Source of the DNA: Ruminococcus sp.
GTDB taxonomy: Bacteria; Bacillota; Clostridia; Oscillospirales; Acutalibacteraceae
DNA: 50,889 bases
Reading direction: 5' to 3'
NCBI GenBank assembly: GCA_017416065.1
Contig: JAFQDM010000003.1
Coordinates: 1-50,889, forward strand
Shown here: one piece after another, positions 14,859 through 23,129 of the stretch
How the letters are laid out: each line of letters starts with the position of its first letter
Position numbering within the stretch: the stretch's first letter is position 1
Position numbers and translations under genes: made by a program
Notes under the pieces: generated by a model
Told to the model about the DNA's origin: nothing
The model's input: only the letters and a program-made list of their open reading frames with translations
The model's database searches: none

Positions 14859-16040
14859 ATGAAATATCGCAAGGATAAATACGGCAACGAGCTTTCGGCT
14901 CTGGGCTTTGGATGTATGCGCTTTACAACCAAGATGGGCAGGATAGATTTTGAGAAGGCGGAAAGGGAGATACTCACCGCCTATGAGCAGGGTGTGAACT
15001 ACTTTGACACAGCCTACATCTATCCCGGAAGCGAGGCCTTTCTGGGGGAAGTGCTGGAGAAGAATAACCTGAGGGATAAGGTGTATATTGCCACCAAGCT
15101 TCCTCATTATCTTGTGAAGAGCCGCGAGGGGATAGAGAAGATATTCCGTGAGGAGCTGCGGCGCCTGCGCACGGATCACATAGACTACTATTTTATGCAT
15201 ATGCTCACAGACGTTGCCGCCTGGGAGAGGATGAAATCTCTCGGTATCCTTGAGTGGATAGAGGAGAAGAAGGCTCAGGGGCAGATCAGACAGGTGGGCT
15301 TTTCTTACCACGGAAATTCCGCTATGTTCTGCACTTTGGCGGATGCCTACGATTGGGACTTCTGTATGATTCAGTATAACTATATGGACGAAAACTCTCA
15401 GGCAGGGGTTACGGGGCTTAAATACGCAAACAAAAAGGGTCTGCCCGTGATGATAATGGAGCCGCTGCGTGGAGGCAAGCTTGTGAGCCGCCTGCCCTCT
15501 GAGGCAAAGGAGATCTTTGCAAAGCATAAGGTGCGGCATACTCCTGCTCAGTGGGCGTTCAAGTGGCTTTGGAATCAGAGTGAGGTCACGGTGGTGCTCT
15601 CAGGTATGAACAGCACAGAGATGGTGCTTGACAACGCAAAGACCGCCTCTGAAACAGAGATCGGAGAATTAACGGAACAAGATAAAGCGATGCTTCAGAA
15701 TGTGGTTGCCGCCATAAATTCAAAGATGAAGGTTGGGTGCACCGGCTGCGGATACTGTATGCCCTGCCCCAAAATGGTGGATATCCCCGGGACCTTTGCG
15801 GCATATAACAGAAAGTACTCGGAGGGGTGGTTCCCCTCTATGAAGGAGTACGTTATGTGCACCGCTTTGCGCAAGGATTCCACCGCCGCCTCCAACTGCA
15901 TCGGCTGCGGCAAGTGCGAGCAGCATTGCCCTCAGGGCATCAGCATCAGAGAAGAGCTCAAAAACGCAAGCCGAGAGCTGGAGACCCCCGTCTACAAGAT
16001 CGCCCGTAAGGTGGCACCCTGGTTTGTGAAGTTCGGGTAA
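14859..16040 (+). CDS. Aldo/keto reductase with C-terminal 2[4Fe-4S] domain
   Basis: A 393-residue oxidoreductase. Residues 1-280 are an aldo/keto reductase barrel: GFGCMRF near 17, NYFDTAYIYPGSE near 47 with the catalytic Asp/Tyr, and HIDYYFMH near 110. The tail has ferredoxin motifs CTGCGYCMPCP near 292 and CIGCGKCEQHCP near 347. This fused type is frequent in anaerobes; the substrate is unknown. ATG at 14859 has GAGGTG 5 bases upstream and is preferred to GTG at 14853. It stands alone between repeat-rich gaps. Confidence 0.93.
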   Translation: MKYRKDKYGNELSALGFGCMRFTTKMGRIDFEKAEREILTAYEQGVNYFDTAYIYPGSEAFLGEVLEKNNLRDKVYIATKLPHYLVKSREGIEKIFREELRRLRTDHIDYYFMHMLTDVAAWERMKSLGILEWIEEKKAQGQIRQVGFSYHGNSAMFCTLADAYDWDFCMIQYNYMDENSQAGVTGLKYANKKGLPVMIMEPLRGGKLVSRLPSEAKEIFAKHKVRHTPAQWAFKWLWNQSEVTVVLSGMNSTEMVLDNAKTASETEIGELTEQDKAMLQNVVAAINSKMKVGCTGCGYCMPCPKMVDIPGTFAAYNRKYSEGWFPSMKEYVMCTALRKDSTAASNCIGCGKCEQHCPQGISIREELKNASRELETPVYKIARKVAPWFVKFG

Positions 16041-16175
16041 GACGCAAAAAGGCTTCTCCTTGAGGAGTTTCCCTACAAATATTATCAGACGTCTATCGTA
16101 GGGGAGGGCCTCTGCGCCCGCCCGTTACACTTCCTCTATGCAAAACCTTTCGGGCGAATCGTGATTCGCCCCTAC
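16041..16175. repeat. Inverted GTAG-hairpin pair (BIME-like) after the reductase gene
   Basis: GTAG (16098-16101) starts a hairpin with arms GGGAGGGC and GCCCGCCC (16102-16123, one mismatch). After 28 bases comes stem GGGCGAATC, loop GT, stem GATTCGCCC (16152-16171) and CTAC (16172-16175). The GTAGs face outward. Bases 16049-16075 hold a relative of the CTTCTCCT..AGGAG element of 4396-4416. Confidence 0.88.
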
Positions 16176-16267
16176 AATCCACTCCTTCCGGTAAAGGGAG
16201 CTCCCCCGAAGGCGGTGAGAGATTGCTGTTTGAGAGAAAGGAGAATAGAGAGAAGAGAGAAAAGTCT

Positions 16268-16344
16268 GTAGGGCAGGGGCTTGCTCCTGCCGAGGGGCTT
16301 GCTCCTGCCGAGGGGCTTGCTCCTGCCGAGGGTTTGCTCCTGCC
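16268..16344. repeat. 18-base minisatellite, locus A
   Basis: GTAGGGCAGGGGCTTGCTCC and CTGCC are followed by units of GAGGGGCTTGCTCCTGCC, about four in all with the last one shortened. Each unit can fold as GGCAGG..CCTGCC-like arms. Flanks AGAAAGTCT-like upstream and GATCCTATTCTCC downstream recur at loci B and C. The gap 16041-16502 has no gene; frames across it encode only GLAPAEG-type repeats. Confidence 0.9.
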
Positions 16345-16502
16345 GATCCTATTCTCCTTGAGGAGTTTGCTCTGCAATTCAAATCAAACTTTTGCTTTGA
16401 TTTGTAACAGCATTTCATTTATATTTTGTTTACAAAAGAACTATTGTCTAAAGGGCAGAAATCGTGGTATAATATAACAGTATCTTTTATAGGAGTGATT
16501 TT

Positions 16503-17084
16503 ATGAAGATTTGTGTGTTCGGTGCGGCATCGCCGAAGATCGACAACGTGTATATTGAGAAGGTGGAAGAGCTTGGCCGCGAGATGGTAAAGCGCGGTCA
16601 TTCCCTTGTGTTCGGCGGAGGTAATAACGGACTTATGGGTGCGGCTGCCCGCGGAGTTATGATGGAGGGCGGCTACATTGAGGGAGTTATCCCCAGCTTC
16701 TTTGAGAATGAGGATATTGAGGAGGTCTTCCCTCATTGTGACAATATCTTTGAGACTCGCACCATGCGCGAGAGAAAGCAGATGATGGAGGAGATGTCCA
16801 ATGCCTTTATCATTGTGCCCGGAGGCATCGGCACCTTTGAGGAGTTTTTTGAAATTATGACTCTGCGCCAGCTCTGCCGCCACAACAAGCCCATTGCGCT
16901 TTACAACGTATCCGGCTACTACAACGAGCTCAACACTATGATGAAGGCGGCTGTGGAGAAGGGCTTTGTGCGCTCTGCCATGGAGGAGCTTTACCTGACC
17001 ACGGACAGCCTTGAGGAGCTCTTTAAATTCCTGGAAACTCCTCAGGGAGAAAACCTGCTTGTAAAAGACTTAAAGGACGGCTGA
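16503..17084 (+). CDS. LOG family protein (TIGR00730 type)
   Basis: A 193-residue Rossmann-like protein. The signature PGGIGTFEEFFE near residue 101 and MRERKQMM near 83 are those of LOG family nucleoside 5'-monophosphate phosphoribohydrolases, which release the base from cytokinin or purine nucleotides. The N-terminal GAASPKID and FGGGNNGLMG match the nucleotide-binding loop. Bacterial physiological substrates are often unknown. It starts after TATAGGAGTGATTTT and is followed after 4 bases by the beta-CASP gene, so the two are likely co-transcribed. Confidence 0.93.
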   Translation: MKICVFGAASPKIDNVYIEKVEELGREMVKRGHSLVFGGGNNGLMGAAARGVMMEGGYIEGVIPSFFENEDIEEVFPHCDNIFETRTMRERKQMMEEMSNAFIIVPGGIGTFEEFFEIMTLRQLCRHNKPIALYNVSGYYNELNTMMKAAVEKGFVRSAMEELYLTTDSLEELFKFLETPQGENLLVKDLKDG

Positions 17085-17088
17085 TGAT

Positions 17089-18699
17089 ATGAAAGTTACC
17101 TTTATCGGCGCCTGCCACGAGGTGACGGGCAGCTGTACTCTCATAGAGGTAGGTGGCAAGTATTCTCTGGTGGATTTCGGTATGCCTCAGGGAGTTGACG
17201 TGTTTGAAAATGCACCCTTGCCCGTGGCACCGAATCAGATAGAAAACCTCTTTCTGACCCACGCTCACGTGGACCATTCGGGCTATATTCCTCTGCTTTA
17301 CAAAAACGGGTTCAGAGGTACTGTGTTTGCAACCGCAGAGACCTGCAACCTGTGCGAGATAATGCTCCGCGATTGCGCTCACATTCAGGAGGCTGAGGCA
17401 AACTTTAAAAGCCGCAAGGCCAAGCGCGCAGGCAGAAAGACGGTGGAGCCTTTGTTCTCTATGGAGGATGCAGAGGCTGTGCTTGGGCATTTCAGAGCTG
17501 TGGCTTACTCTCAGCGCGTGCAGTTGAGCGAGAATATAAGCGTGCGGTTTTCCGATATAGGACATCTGCTGGGCAGTGCCTGCGTGGAGCTGTGGCTTAC
17601 GGAGGACGGGGTTGAGAAGAAGATCATCTTCAGCGGTGACGTGGGCAACACAAACCAGCCCATCATCAACGATCCCCTGCCTGTGGAGGGGTGCGATTAC
17701 CTGGTGATAGAATCCACCTACGGCAACCGTGTGCACGAGATGAGGCGAGAGGATACGAGAGAGCTCCTTGCAGGCTACATCCAGTCAACCCTTGATAAGG
17801 GCGGCACCTTGCTCATACCCTCCTTTGCGGTGGGCAGAACTCAGGAGCTTCTGTATTTTATCCGTGATATCAAGAACAGGGGAATGGTGAAGGGACACGA
17901 TAACTTCCCCGTTTACGTGGATTCACCCCTTGCAAACGAGGCCACCAGCATCTATATGCAGTGCAGTCTGGATTGCTTTGATGAAGAGATAAAAGAGGTT
18001 ATGAAAAGGGGAGAGAATCCCCTTGTTTTCCCGGGGCTCAACACCTACGTAAGCATTGAACAGTCTAAAAAGCTCAATGCTGACCAAAGCCCCAAGGTGG
18101 TGATCTCTGCCAGCGGAATGTGCGAGGCGGGCAGAGTCTGCCATCATTTGAAGTACAACCTGTGGAAGCAAAACACCACGGTGCTCTTTGTAGGGTATCA
18201 GGCTCAGGGGACCTTGGGCAGAAGGATACTTGACGGGGCAAAAAGTGTGAAGATCTACGGGGATGAGATCGCGGTGAATGCAAGGATAGAATCCCTTGCA
18301 GGCATCAGCGGCCACGCAGACAAAAACGGACTCCTTGACTGGATAGACAAAATGGAGCAAAAGCCCTCTCAGGTCTTTGTGAATCACGGAGAGGACACCT
18401 CCTCCACGGAGTTTGCACAGAGTGTTAAGGAGTGCTTCCGCATTGAGGCCATGGCGCCCTACAGCGGCACGGTCTATGACCTTAAGGCTGGGGAGTTTGA
18501 GTACACCGCAAGGGCTGTGCCCGTGGTGCCCCGTGCACAGGAATCCTCGTTCTCCAAAAAACGGGTGGAGTTTACCGAGCTTACCTCTGCAGTCAGAAGG
18601 CTTGAGAGATTGGCAGAAACTCTGGAGGGAATTCCCAACAAGGAGCTCAGAGCCATGACCCGGGAGGTAGAGGCTCTCATAGAAAAATACAAAAGATAA
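17089..18699 (+). CDS. Metallo-beta-lactamase/beta-CASP RNA-processing nuclease
   Basis: A 536-residue protein of the CPSF73/YSH1-like bacterial group. Zinc motif THAHVDHSGYIP is near residue 62, a later GHLLGSAC near 165 and FSGDVGN near 185, the beta-CASP domain spans about 230-370 (including SASGMCEAGR), and the RMMBL part has GISGHADKNGLLDWI near 405 and VNHGE. The family cuts or trims RNA; the exact target is unknown. The C-terminal 60 residues are charged and probably helical. It overlaps nothing and ends before a terminator at 18753. Confidence 0.93.
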   Translation: MKVTFIGACHEVTGSCTLIEVGGKYSLVDFGMPQGVDVFENAPLPVAPNQIENLFLTHAHVDHSGYIPLLYKNGFRGTVFATAETCNLCEIMLRDCAHIQEAEANFKSRKAKRAGRKTVEPLFSMEDAEAVLGHFRAVAYSQRVQLSENISVRFSDIGHLLGSACVELWLTEDGVEKKIIFSGDVGNTNQPIINDPLPVEGCDYLVIESTYGNRVHEMRREDTRELLAGYIQSTLDKGGTLLIPSFAVGRTQELLYFIRDIKNRGMVKGHDNFPVYVDSPLANEATSIYMQCSLDCFDEEIKEVMKRGENPLVFPGLNTYVSIEQSKKLNADQSPKVVISASGMCEAGRVCHHLKYNLWKQNTTVLFVGYQAQGTLGRRILDGAKSVKIYGDEIAVNARIESLAGISGHADKNGLLDWIDKMEQKPSQVFVNHGEDTSSTEFAQSVKECFRIEAMAPYSGTVYDLKAGEFEYTARAVPVVPRAQESSFSKKRVEFTELTSAVRRLERLAETLEGIPNKELRAMTREVEALIEKYKR

Positions 18700-18752
18700 A
18701 TTTTATAATTTCAGTAAATTTACCGAAAAGAAATTTTAACATTTGAGGAAAT

Positions 18753-18795
18753 GCAAGGTGAGGGTGTTCACGTGTTCTGAATACCCTTGCCTTTT
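18753..18795 (+). terminator. Terminator after the beta-CASP gene
   Basis: GCAAGG (18753-18758) pairs with CCTTGC (18785-18790) and GGGTGTTC with GAATACCC inside, followed by CTTTTGG. It ends only about 8 bases before the MATE start codon, so it could also act as an attenuator of that gene. Confidence 0.7.
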
Positions 18796-18803
18796 GGTGT
18801 GTT

Positions 18804-20213
18804 ATGATACTTAGAAGATTTATAGGAACAAAGGAATTTTACAGGAAGGTGTTTGTGATAACCCTGCCCATACTTGTGCAGCAGATCATCACCAACTTTG
18901 TAAGCCTTGTGGACAACATAATGGTGGGGCAGATAGGCACGGAGCAGATGTCAGGCGTTGCCATTGTGAACCAGCTTTTGTTTGTCTTTAACGTGTGCGT
19001 GTTCGGCGGAGTTTCCGGAGCAGGCATCTTCACGGCTCAGTACCACGGCAAGGGCGACCACAAGGGAGTGCGTGCCACCTTCCGTGCAAAGATCATAATC
19101 TGCTTGCTGATGGCTGCTCTTTGCATAGGCTTGTTTGTGGTGTTTGACAAGGAGCTGATCTCACTCTTCCTACATAAAGGACAGGATGACCTGGACCTTG
19201 AGGCGACCCTTGGATTCGGCAGGGAGTATCTTAAAATTATGCTTTGGCAGATTCCGCTTTTTGCCATTAACTCCGCCTATGCGGGCACCCTCAGGGAAAC
19301 AGGCAGGACCGTGCCTCCCATGGTGGGAGGAATCGTGGCTGTGGGAGCAAACATAGTCCTTGACTATGCGCTTATCTTCGGCATAGCTCCCCTGGGAATC
19401 CCCTCTATGGGAATAAAGGGTGCGGCAATTGCCACCGTTGCCTCCAGAGTTTGCGAGTTCTTGGTGGTTGTGCTGTGGACGCATACCCACAAGGATAAAA
19501 ACAGATTCATAAAGGGTGCCTACAAAAGCCTGCATATCCCTGCTGAGCTTATGAAGGGAATTATGAGAAAGGGTATGCCCCTTATGCTCAACGAGGTGCT
19601 TTGGTCAACGGGTCAGGCTGTGCTCACACAATGCTATTCCGTTCGCGGATTGGAGACCGTGTCTGCGCTGAACATAAGCTCCACCGTTTCTAACCTGTTC
19701 TTCTGTGCGTACTTTGCCTTTGGAAGTGCCATCAGCATTATCGTCGGTCAGCTGCTGGGTGCAGGAGAGCTTCAGCGTGCAAAGGAAGAGGACACAAAGC
19801 TCATTGCCTGTGCGGTGGGAGTTTGCGTGGTGATTGGCGGAGTTATGGCGGCGTTTGCCCCCTTGTTCCCCCAGATCTACAACACAACGGATACTGTAAA
19901 GCTGATCGCAACCCGTTGCCTGCTGATAAGCGCGGTGATGATGCCCTTCCACGGATTTATTCACACAGCCTACTTTACCCTGCGCTCAGGGGGAAAGACC
20001 GTTATCACCTTCCTCTTTGACAGCGTGTACGTGTGGGCGGTGCTGATCCCTGCGGCGTTTCTGCTTTCAAGGTTTACGGCTATGCCTATCGTGCCTATGT
20101 ACGCATTGGTGCAGAGCCTGGAGGTCATCAAGTGTGTGCTGGGCTTTGTGCTTATCAAAAAAGGCGTATGGCTCAATAACCTGGTTGCAGATAATTCTGA
20201 AACAGAAAAATAA
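18804..20213 (+). CDS. MATE family efflux transporter
   Basis: A 469-residue integral membrane protein with about 12 hydrophobic segments, beginning with VFVITLPILVQQIITNFV and a conserved VDNIMVGQIG near 38. It resembles the NorM/DinF branch of MATE exporters that expel cationic drugs or metabolites using an ion gradient. The second half repeats the motif pattern (MPLMLNEVLWSTGQ near 258). The start has only a weak RBS (GGTGTG) and sits directly behind a hairpin terminator, so expression may be low or attenuated. The substrate is unknown. Confidence 0.93.
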   Translation: MILRRFIGTKEFYRKVFVITLPILVQQIITNFVSLVDNIMVGQIGTEQMSGVAIVNQLLFVFNVCVFGGVSGAGIFTAQYHGKGDHKGVRATFRAKIIICLLMAALCIGLFVVFDKELISLFLHKGQDDLDLEATLGFGREYLKIMLWQIPLFAINSAYAGTLRETGRTVPPMVGGIVAVGANIVLDYALIFGIAPLGIPSMGIKGAAIATVASRVCEFLVVVLWTHTHKDKNRFIKGAYKSLHIPAELMKGIMRKGMPLMLNEVLWSTGQAVLTQCYSVRGLETVSALNISSTVSNLFFCAYFAFGSAISIIVGQLLGAGELQRAKEEDTKLIACAVGVCVVIGGVMAAFAPLFPQIYNTTDTVKLIATRCLLISAVMMPFHGFIHTAYFTLRSGGKTVITFLFDSVYVWAVLIPAAFLLSRFTAMPIVPMYALVQSLEVIKCVLGFVLIKKGVWLNNLVADNSETEK

Positions 20214-20238
20214 ATACAGATAAAGACAGAAAAAATTA

Positions 20239-20272
20239 ATGCCATTCCGAGATCCGTCGGAATGGCATTTTT
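20239..20272 (+). terminator. Terminator of the MATE gene
   Basis: Perfect 12-bp stem ATGCCATTCCGA (20239-20250) with TCGGAATGGCAT (20257-20268), loop GATCCG, followed by TTTTT. Confidence 0.93.
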
Positions 20273-20322
20273 GCGTGTTGTATAAGGGGGAGAGAAAGGA
20301 GAATAGAGAAAAGAGAAAGTCT

Positions 20323-20400
20323 GTAGGGCAGGGGCTTGCTCCTGCCGAGGGGTTTGCTCCTGCCGAGGGGCTTGCTCCTGTCGAGGGGTTTGCTCCTGCC
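20323..20400. repeat. 18-base minisatellite, locus B
   Basis: Starts GTAGGGCAGGGGCTTGCTCC and continues with GAGGGG(C/T)TTGCTCCTG(C/T)C units, four in all. The upstream flank GAGAGAAAGGAGAATAGAG and downstream GATCCTATTCTC are shared with locus A. It leads through CAATTCAAATCAAAACGTCT into the GTAG-hairpin pair at 20454. Confidence 0.9.
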
Positions 20401-20453
20401 GATCCTATTCTCTTTGAGGAAATTTCCCCACAATTCAAATCAAAACGTCTATC

Positions 20454-20530
20454 GTAGGGAGGGACTCTGTGCCCGCCCGTTACACTTCCTCTATGCAAAA
20501 TCCTTCGGGCGAATCGTGATTCGCCCCTAC
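20454..20530. repeat. Inverted GTAG-hairpin pair (BIME-like)
   Basis: GTAG (20454-20457) with hairpin 20458-20478 (arms GGAGGG.. and ..CCCGCC, imperfect) and, inverted, GGGCGAATC-GT-GATTCGCCC (20507-20526) followed by CTAC (20527-20530). The spacer TTACACTTCCTCTATGCAAA is shared with 16098-16175. An incomplete further copy begins GTAGGGGCGGG at 20719. Confidence 0.88.
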
Positions 20531-20605
20531 AATCCATTCCTTCCGGTAAAGGGAGCTCCCCCGAAGACGGTGAGGGATTGCTGTTTGAGAGAAAGGAGAA
20601 AGTCT

Positions 20606-20665
20606 GTAGGGCAGGGGCTTGCTCCTGCCGAGGGGTTTGCTCCTGCCGAGGGGTTTGCTCCTGCC
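20606..20665. repeat. 18-base minisatellite, locus C
   Basis: Three units in the same family as loci A and B, starting GTAGGGCAGGGGCTTGCTCC. The stretch 20454-20705 reproduces the order seen at 16098-16380: inverted hairpin pair, a TTCCGGTAAAGGGAGCTCCC linker, minisatellite, then CAATTCAAATCAAA. The gap 20214-20829 contains no supported gene. Confidence 0.9.
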
Positions 20666-20736
20666 GATCCCATTCTCTTTGAGGAATTTTCCCTGCAATT
20701 CAAATCAAAACGTCTATCGTAGGGGCGGGTCGGAGC

Positions 20737-20771
20737 GAGGTAAGAGGTAATAGGTAAGAGGTAAGAGGTAA
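20737..20771. repeat. Five heptamer repeats GAGGTAA
   Basis: Units GAGGTAA, GAGGTAA, TAGGTAA, GAGGTAA, GAGGTAA. They are the reverse complement of the family at 3863-3897, again with five units. Confidence 0.85.
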
Positions 20772-20829
20772 GAAGGCGGCTTCAAAGGGGAAGGCTTGGG
20801 TTTGGAGGTGCTTCTTGTGCACTTTGCTT

Positions 20830-21051
20830 TTAAATCCTGCACTCCAGGTAGCCCGTGATGTCGCCTATTGTCTCAAACCCCACAAACTGATTGAATCGGA
20901 AGCCGAAGCCCTCCTCAAGCTCTGTCAGGAGCATCATCATACTTATGGAATCAAACTGCAGATCCTCAAAAAGCCGTGTGTTTTCCGTTAGGGTGTCTTT
21001 GTCTGTGCCCGGCAGGATGACTGCAATAATTTCTTTTATTTTATCAAGCAT
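20830..21051 (-). CDS. Acyl carrier protein-like protein
   Basis: A 73-residue four-helix carrier protein. The phosphopantetheine attachment motif is FDSISMM, with Ser36 as the acceptor. It is acidic, as ACPs are. It is not next to fab genes; instead it is the last gene of a set FakA-DegV-GNAT-ACP, starting 6 bases after the GNAT gene. It is therefore probably a dedicated carrier that supplies or receives an acyl group for the neighbouring acyltransferase. That role is inference. Confidence 0.9.
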   Translation of the reverse strand: MLDKIKEIIAVILPGTDKDTLTENTRLFEDLQFDSISMMMLLTELEEGFGFRFNQFVGFETIGDITGYLECRI

Positions 21052-21057
21052 TATTAA

Positions 21058-22179
21058 TTATCCTATCTCCTTAATGTAGGAGCGTCTGCGCTTGTGCTGA
21101 CGGGAGGAGAAATACTTCCACTGAGCCTGCACGGCTGTGTTTGTCTCAAGGTTCAGGTTTGTTTCGCATTTCTCAACGGTGCCCTCTGTGAGCATTTTGA
21201 TCATTCCCTCCAGCAGTACTGCGTTTACCGCTTTGCGCTGGTATTCGGGGCGCACCGCCACAAGCCCTAAGTCTATCACCTTGGGTTTTCTGACGACCCT
21301 CAGTATCTTAAGCAGAGTCAGGGGTGTGAGCTTGCCTTTGGAGTATCTCAGCGCATCCGAAAGTCCGGGGAAGCACAGCCCGAAGCCCACAACCCTGTCG
21401 TTTTCGTCGCATATGAACACAAGGTATTTTTTGTTCACAATAAGCAGGAACTGGTCTATGAGCTCGTCCTGAGCCTCTCTTGTGATGGGAACCGTGCCGT
21501 AGAGCTTTCTGTAGCACTCGTCAAGGCAATCAAAGAATCCGTCGCGGTACTTTGCAATGTATCTGCGCTTGGACATATTGGAAGATGCCACGTGAAGCTT
21601 GTTCATCTCAAGCGAGCGCTTGGTGATACGTGCCAGGGTCTTGTTCTCCTCCTTGGGAGCTCTCAGCTCGTACTCCAGCCAGTCTGCATCCTTTTTGAAT
21701 CCGTAAGCCTCCACAAGCTGTGGGTAGTAGGGGAAGTTGTACTGCTCCTCAAAGGTGGAATCCTCTTCAAAGCCCTCCACAAGCATACCCTCTCGGTCCA
21801 GGTCGCTGAATCCCAGAGGACCTACTATTTGCTTCATATTGCGGGCTTTGCCCCAGTCTTCTGCAGCCTTAAAGAGTGCGTGTGCCACCTCTTTGTCGTC
21901 TATGGAGTCAAAGCGTGTGAAGCGCACCTGAGTCGTGGAGTGGAGCTCATTGTACTGCTTCTGGATGATTGCGTGGAGCCTGCCTGCGGTCTTGCCGTCT
22001 TTCAGGGCAAGGAAGAAGGCGGACTCTGCATACTTTGTGTTGCCTCCTGAGGTGAGGAGCTTTTTTTCGTCACCGTACAGGGGAGGGATAAAGTAGGGGC
22101 ATTTTTTGTAGAGCCTCAGGGGGAATTCAATGAATTCCTTTATGTCCTTTTTGGTTTTGACCTGTCTTACTTCTACCAT
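21058..22179 (-). CDS. GNAT-fold acyltransferase-like protein (YghO-like)
   Basis: A 373-residue protein with an N-terminal segment typical of YghO-like proteins (FIEFPLRLYKKCPYFIPPL, residues about 16-34), a GPLGFSDLDREGMLVEGFE motif near 120 and a C-terminal GNAT-like core (VFICDENDRVVGFGL near 254, VRPEYQRKAVNAVLLEGM near 310). GNAT enzymes move acyl groups from CoA or ACP to amines. Its place between a DegV protein (3-base gap) and an ACP (6-base gap) suggests a long-chain N-acyltransferase, but the substrate is unknown and no activity can be read from the sequence. Confidence 0.82.
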   Translation of the reverse strand: MVEVRQVKTKKDIKEFIEFPLRLYKKCPYFIPPLYGDEKKLLTSGGNTKYAESAFFLALKDGKTAGRLHAIIQKQYNELHSTTQVRFTRFDSIDDKEVAHALFKAAEDWGKARNMKQIVGPLGFSDLDREGMLVEGFEEDSTFEEQYNFPYYPQLVEAYGFKKDADWLEYELRAPKEENKTLARITKRSLEMNKLHVASSNMSKRRYIAKYRDGFFDCLDECYRKLYGTVPITREAQDELIDQFLLIVNKKYLVFICDENDRVVGFGLCFPGLSDALRYSKGKLTPLTLLKILRVVRKPKVIDLGLVAVRPEYQRKAVNAVLLEGMIKMLTEGTVEKCETNLNLETNTAVQAQWKYFSSRQHKRRRSYIKEIG

Positions 22180-22182
22180 AGC

Positions 22183-23082
22183 TTAACCCTCCAGGGGCTC
22201 GTCGTCACGTCTGAGGAACAAAAGTCCGTAGCCTGCAAGCCAGGGACCGTTGTGACAGCCGCTGACGGGGGACATGATTACTGCCTCGTGGTTGGTTTTG
22301 ATATCGTATTTTTTCTCTATCTCCAGGAGCTTGTCAAGGAGAGATGGGCCTGTGTAAACGTGCCAGAGCATATAGTCTTCGGGGGATCTGTCGCCGATTT
22401 TTTCTTTGAGTATTTCGCAGGTGCGTGAGAGGGCCTTCTTCTGAGTGCGGACACTCTCCAGGGGCACGATCTCTCCCTTTTCAAGGTGGATAACCGGGCA
22501 GATGTTCAGAAGCTGACCCATCAGCGCCTTGCCGCCCTTGAGCCTGCCGTTGTAGATAAGGTAGTCAAGCTTGCCGTCAACACCCATAAACTCCTGGTGG
22601 CGCTTCATCCACTCCACCTCTTTGAGTATCTCCTCTGAGGACATACCACGGTCGGCAAACTCCTTTGCCTTGACTGCCAGCATACCCTCGTTGAAGGTGG
22701 TGGTTTCTGTATCCACAACGTGGATCTTGATCTTGTCCTCGTAGTCCTTTGCAAGGAGTGACAGCTTGTTGTAGGTGCCGCCCAGACCTGATGAGATGGC
22801 AAAGACTATTGCCTCGTCGTAGCCCTCTGCTACCGCTTTGTCGTAAGCCGCAAGGATATCCTCGGATTTGGGCATATCCGTGTGGGGAAGGTTTGACTTG
22901 GGGTCTTCTATTGTTTCAAGGTAGTCGTAGAACTCAACAGGGTCAAGGCCGATGCCTTCTCTGTACTCTTTGCCGTTAAAGTATACCTGAACGCGGATGA
23001 TCTCTATATCCATATTTCTGTAGCGCTCGGGTGCGTATTCAATGCATCCTGTGGATGTGCACATAATTTTGATCTTAGACAT
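22183..23082 (-). CDS. DegV family fatty-acid-binding protein (FakB-like)
   Basis: A 299-residue DegV protein. DegV/FakB proteins hold a fatty acid and present it to the FakA kinase, which phosphorylates the carboxylate. Seen here: N-terminal TSTGCIEY in place of the usual DSTADL, the TDMPKSEDIL motif near 63, FAISSGLGGTYN near 95, DTETTTFNEGM near 122 and a C-terminal GPWLAGYGLLF. It follows fakA by 47 bases, which supports a kinase pair. Residues that fix chain-length preference cannot be read here. Confidence 0.93.
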   Translation of the reverse strand: MSKIKIMCTSTGCIEYAPERYRNMDIEIIRVQVYFNGKEYREGIGLDPVEFYDYLETIEDPKSNLPHTDMPKSEDILAAYDKAVAEGYDEAIVFAISSGLGGTYNKLSLLAKDYEDKIKIHVVDTETTTFNEGMLAVKAKEFADRGMSSEEILKEVEWMKRHQEFMGVDGKLDYLIYNGRLKGGKALMGQLLNICPVIHLEKGEIVPLESVRTQKKALSRTCEILKEKIGDRSPEDYMLWHVYTGPSLLDKLLEIEKKYDIKTNHEAVIMSPVSGCHNGPWLAGYGLLFLRRDDEPLEG

Positions 23083-23129
23083 TTTTGTTACCTCTCTGTT
23101 TTGTATATTATATTTGTGAAGCTTATATT

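Noticed and set aside
16268-16344. CRISPR-like array
   Set aside because: Units are adjacent with no unique spacers, and no cas gene is in the window. The AGTGAAGTT arrays also fail, because the spacers are fixed and the variable parts are palindromes of about 10 bases.
16223-16477. ORF encoding GLAPAEG repeats, with similar frames near 20239 and 20336
   Set aside because: The frames are open only because the 18-base minisatellite has a length divisible by three. They lack RBS signals, and the same DNA is open on the opposite strand.
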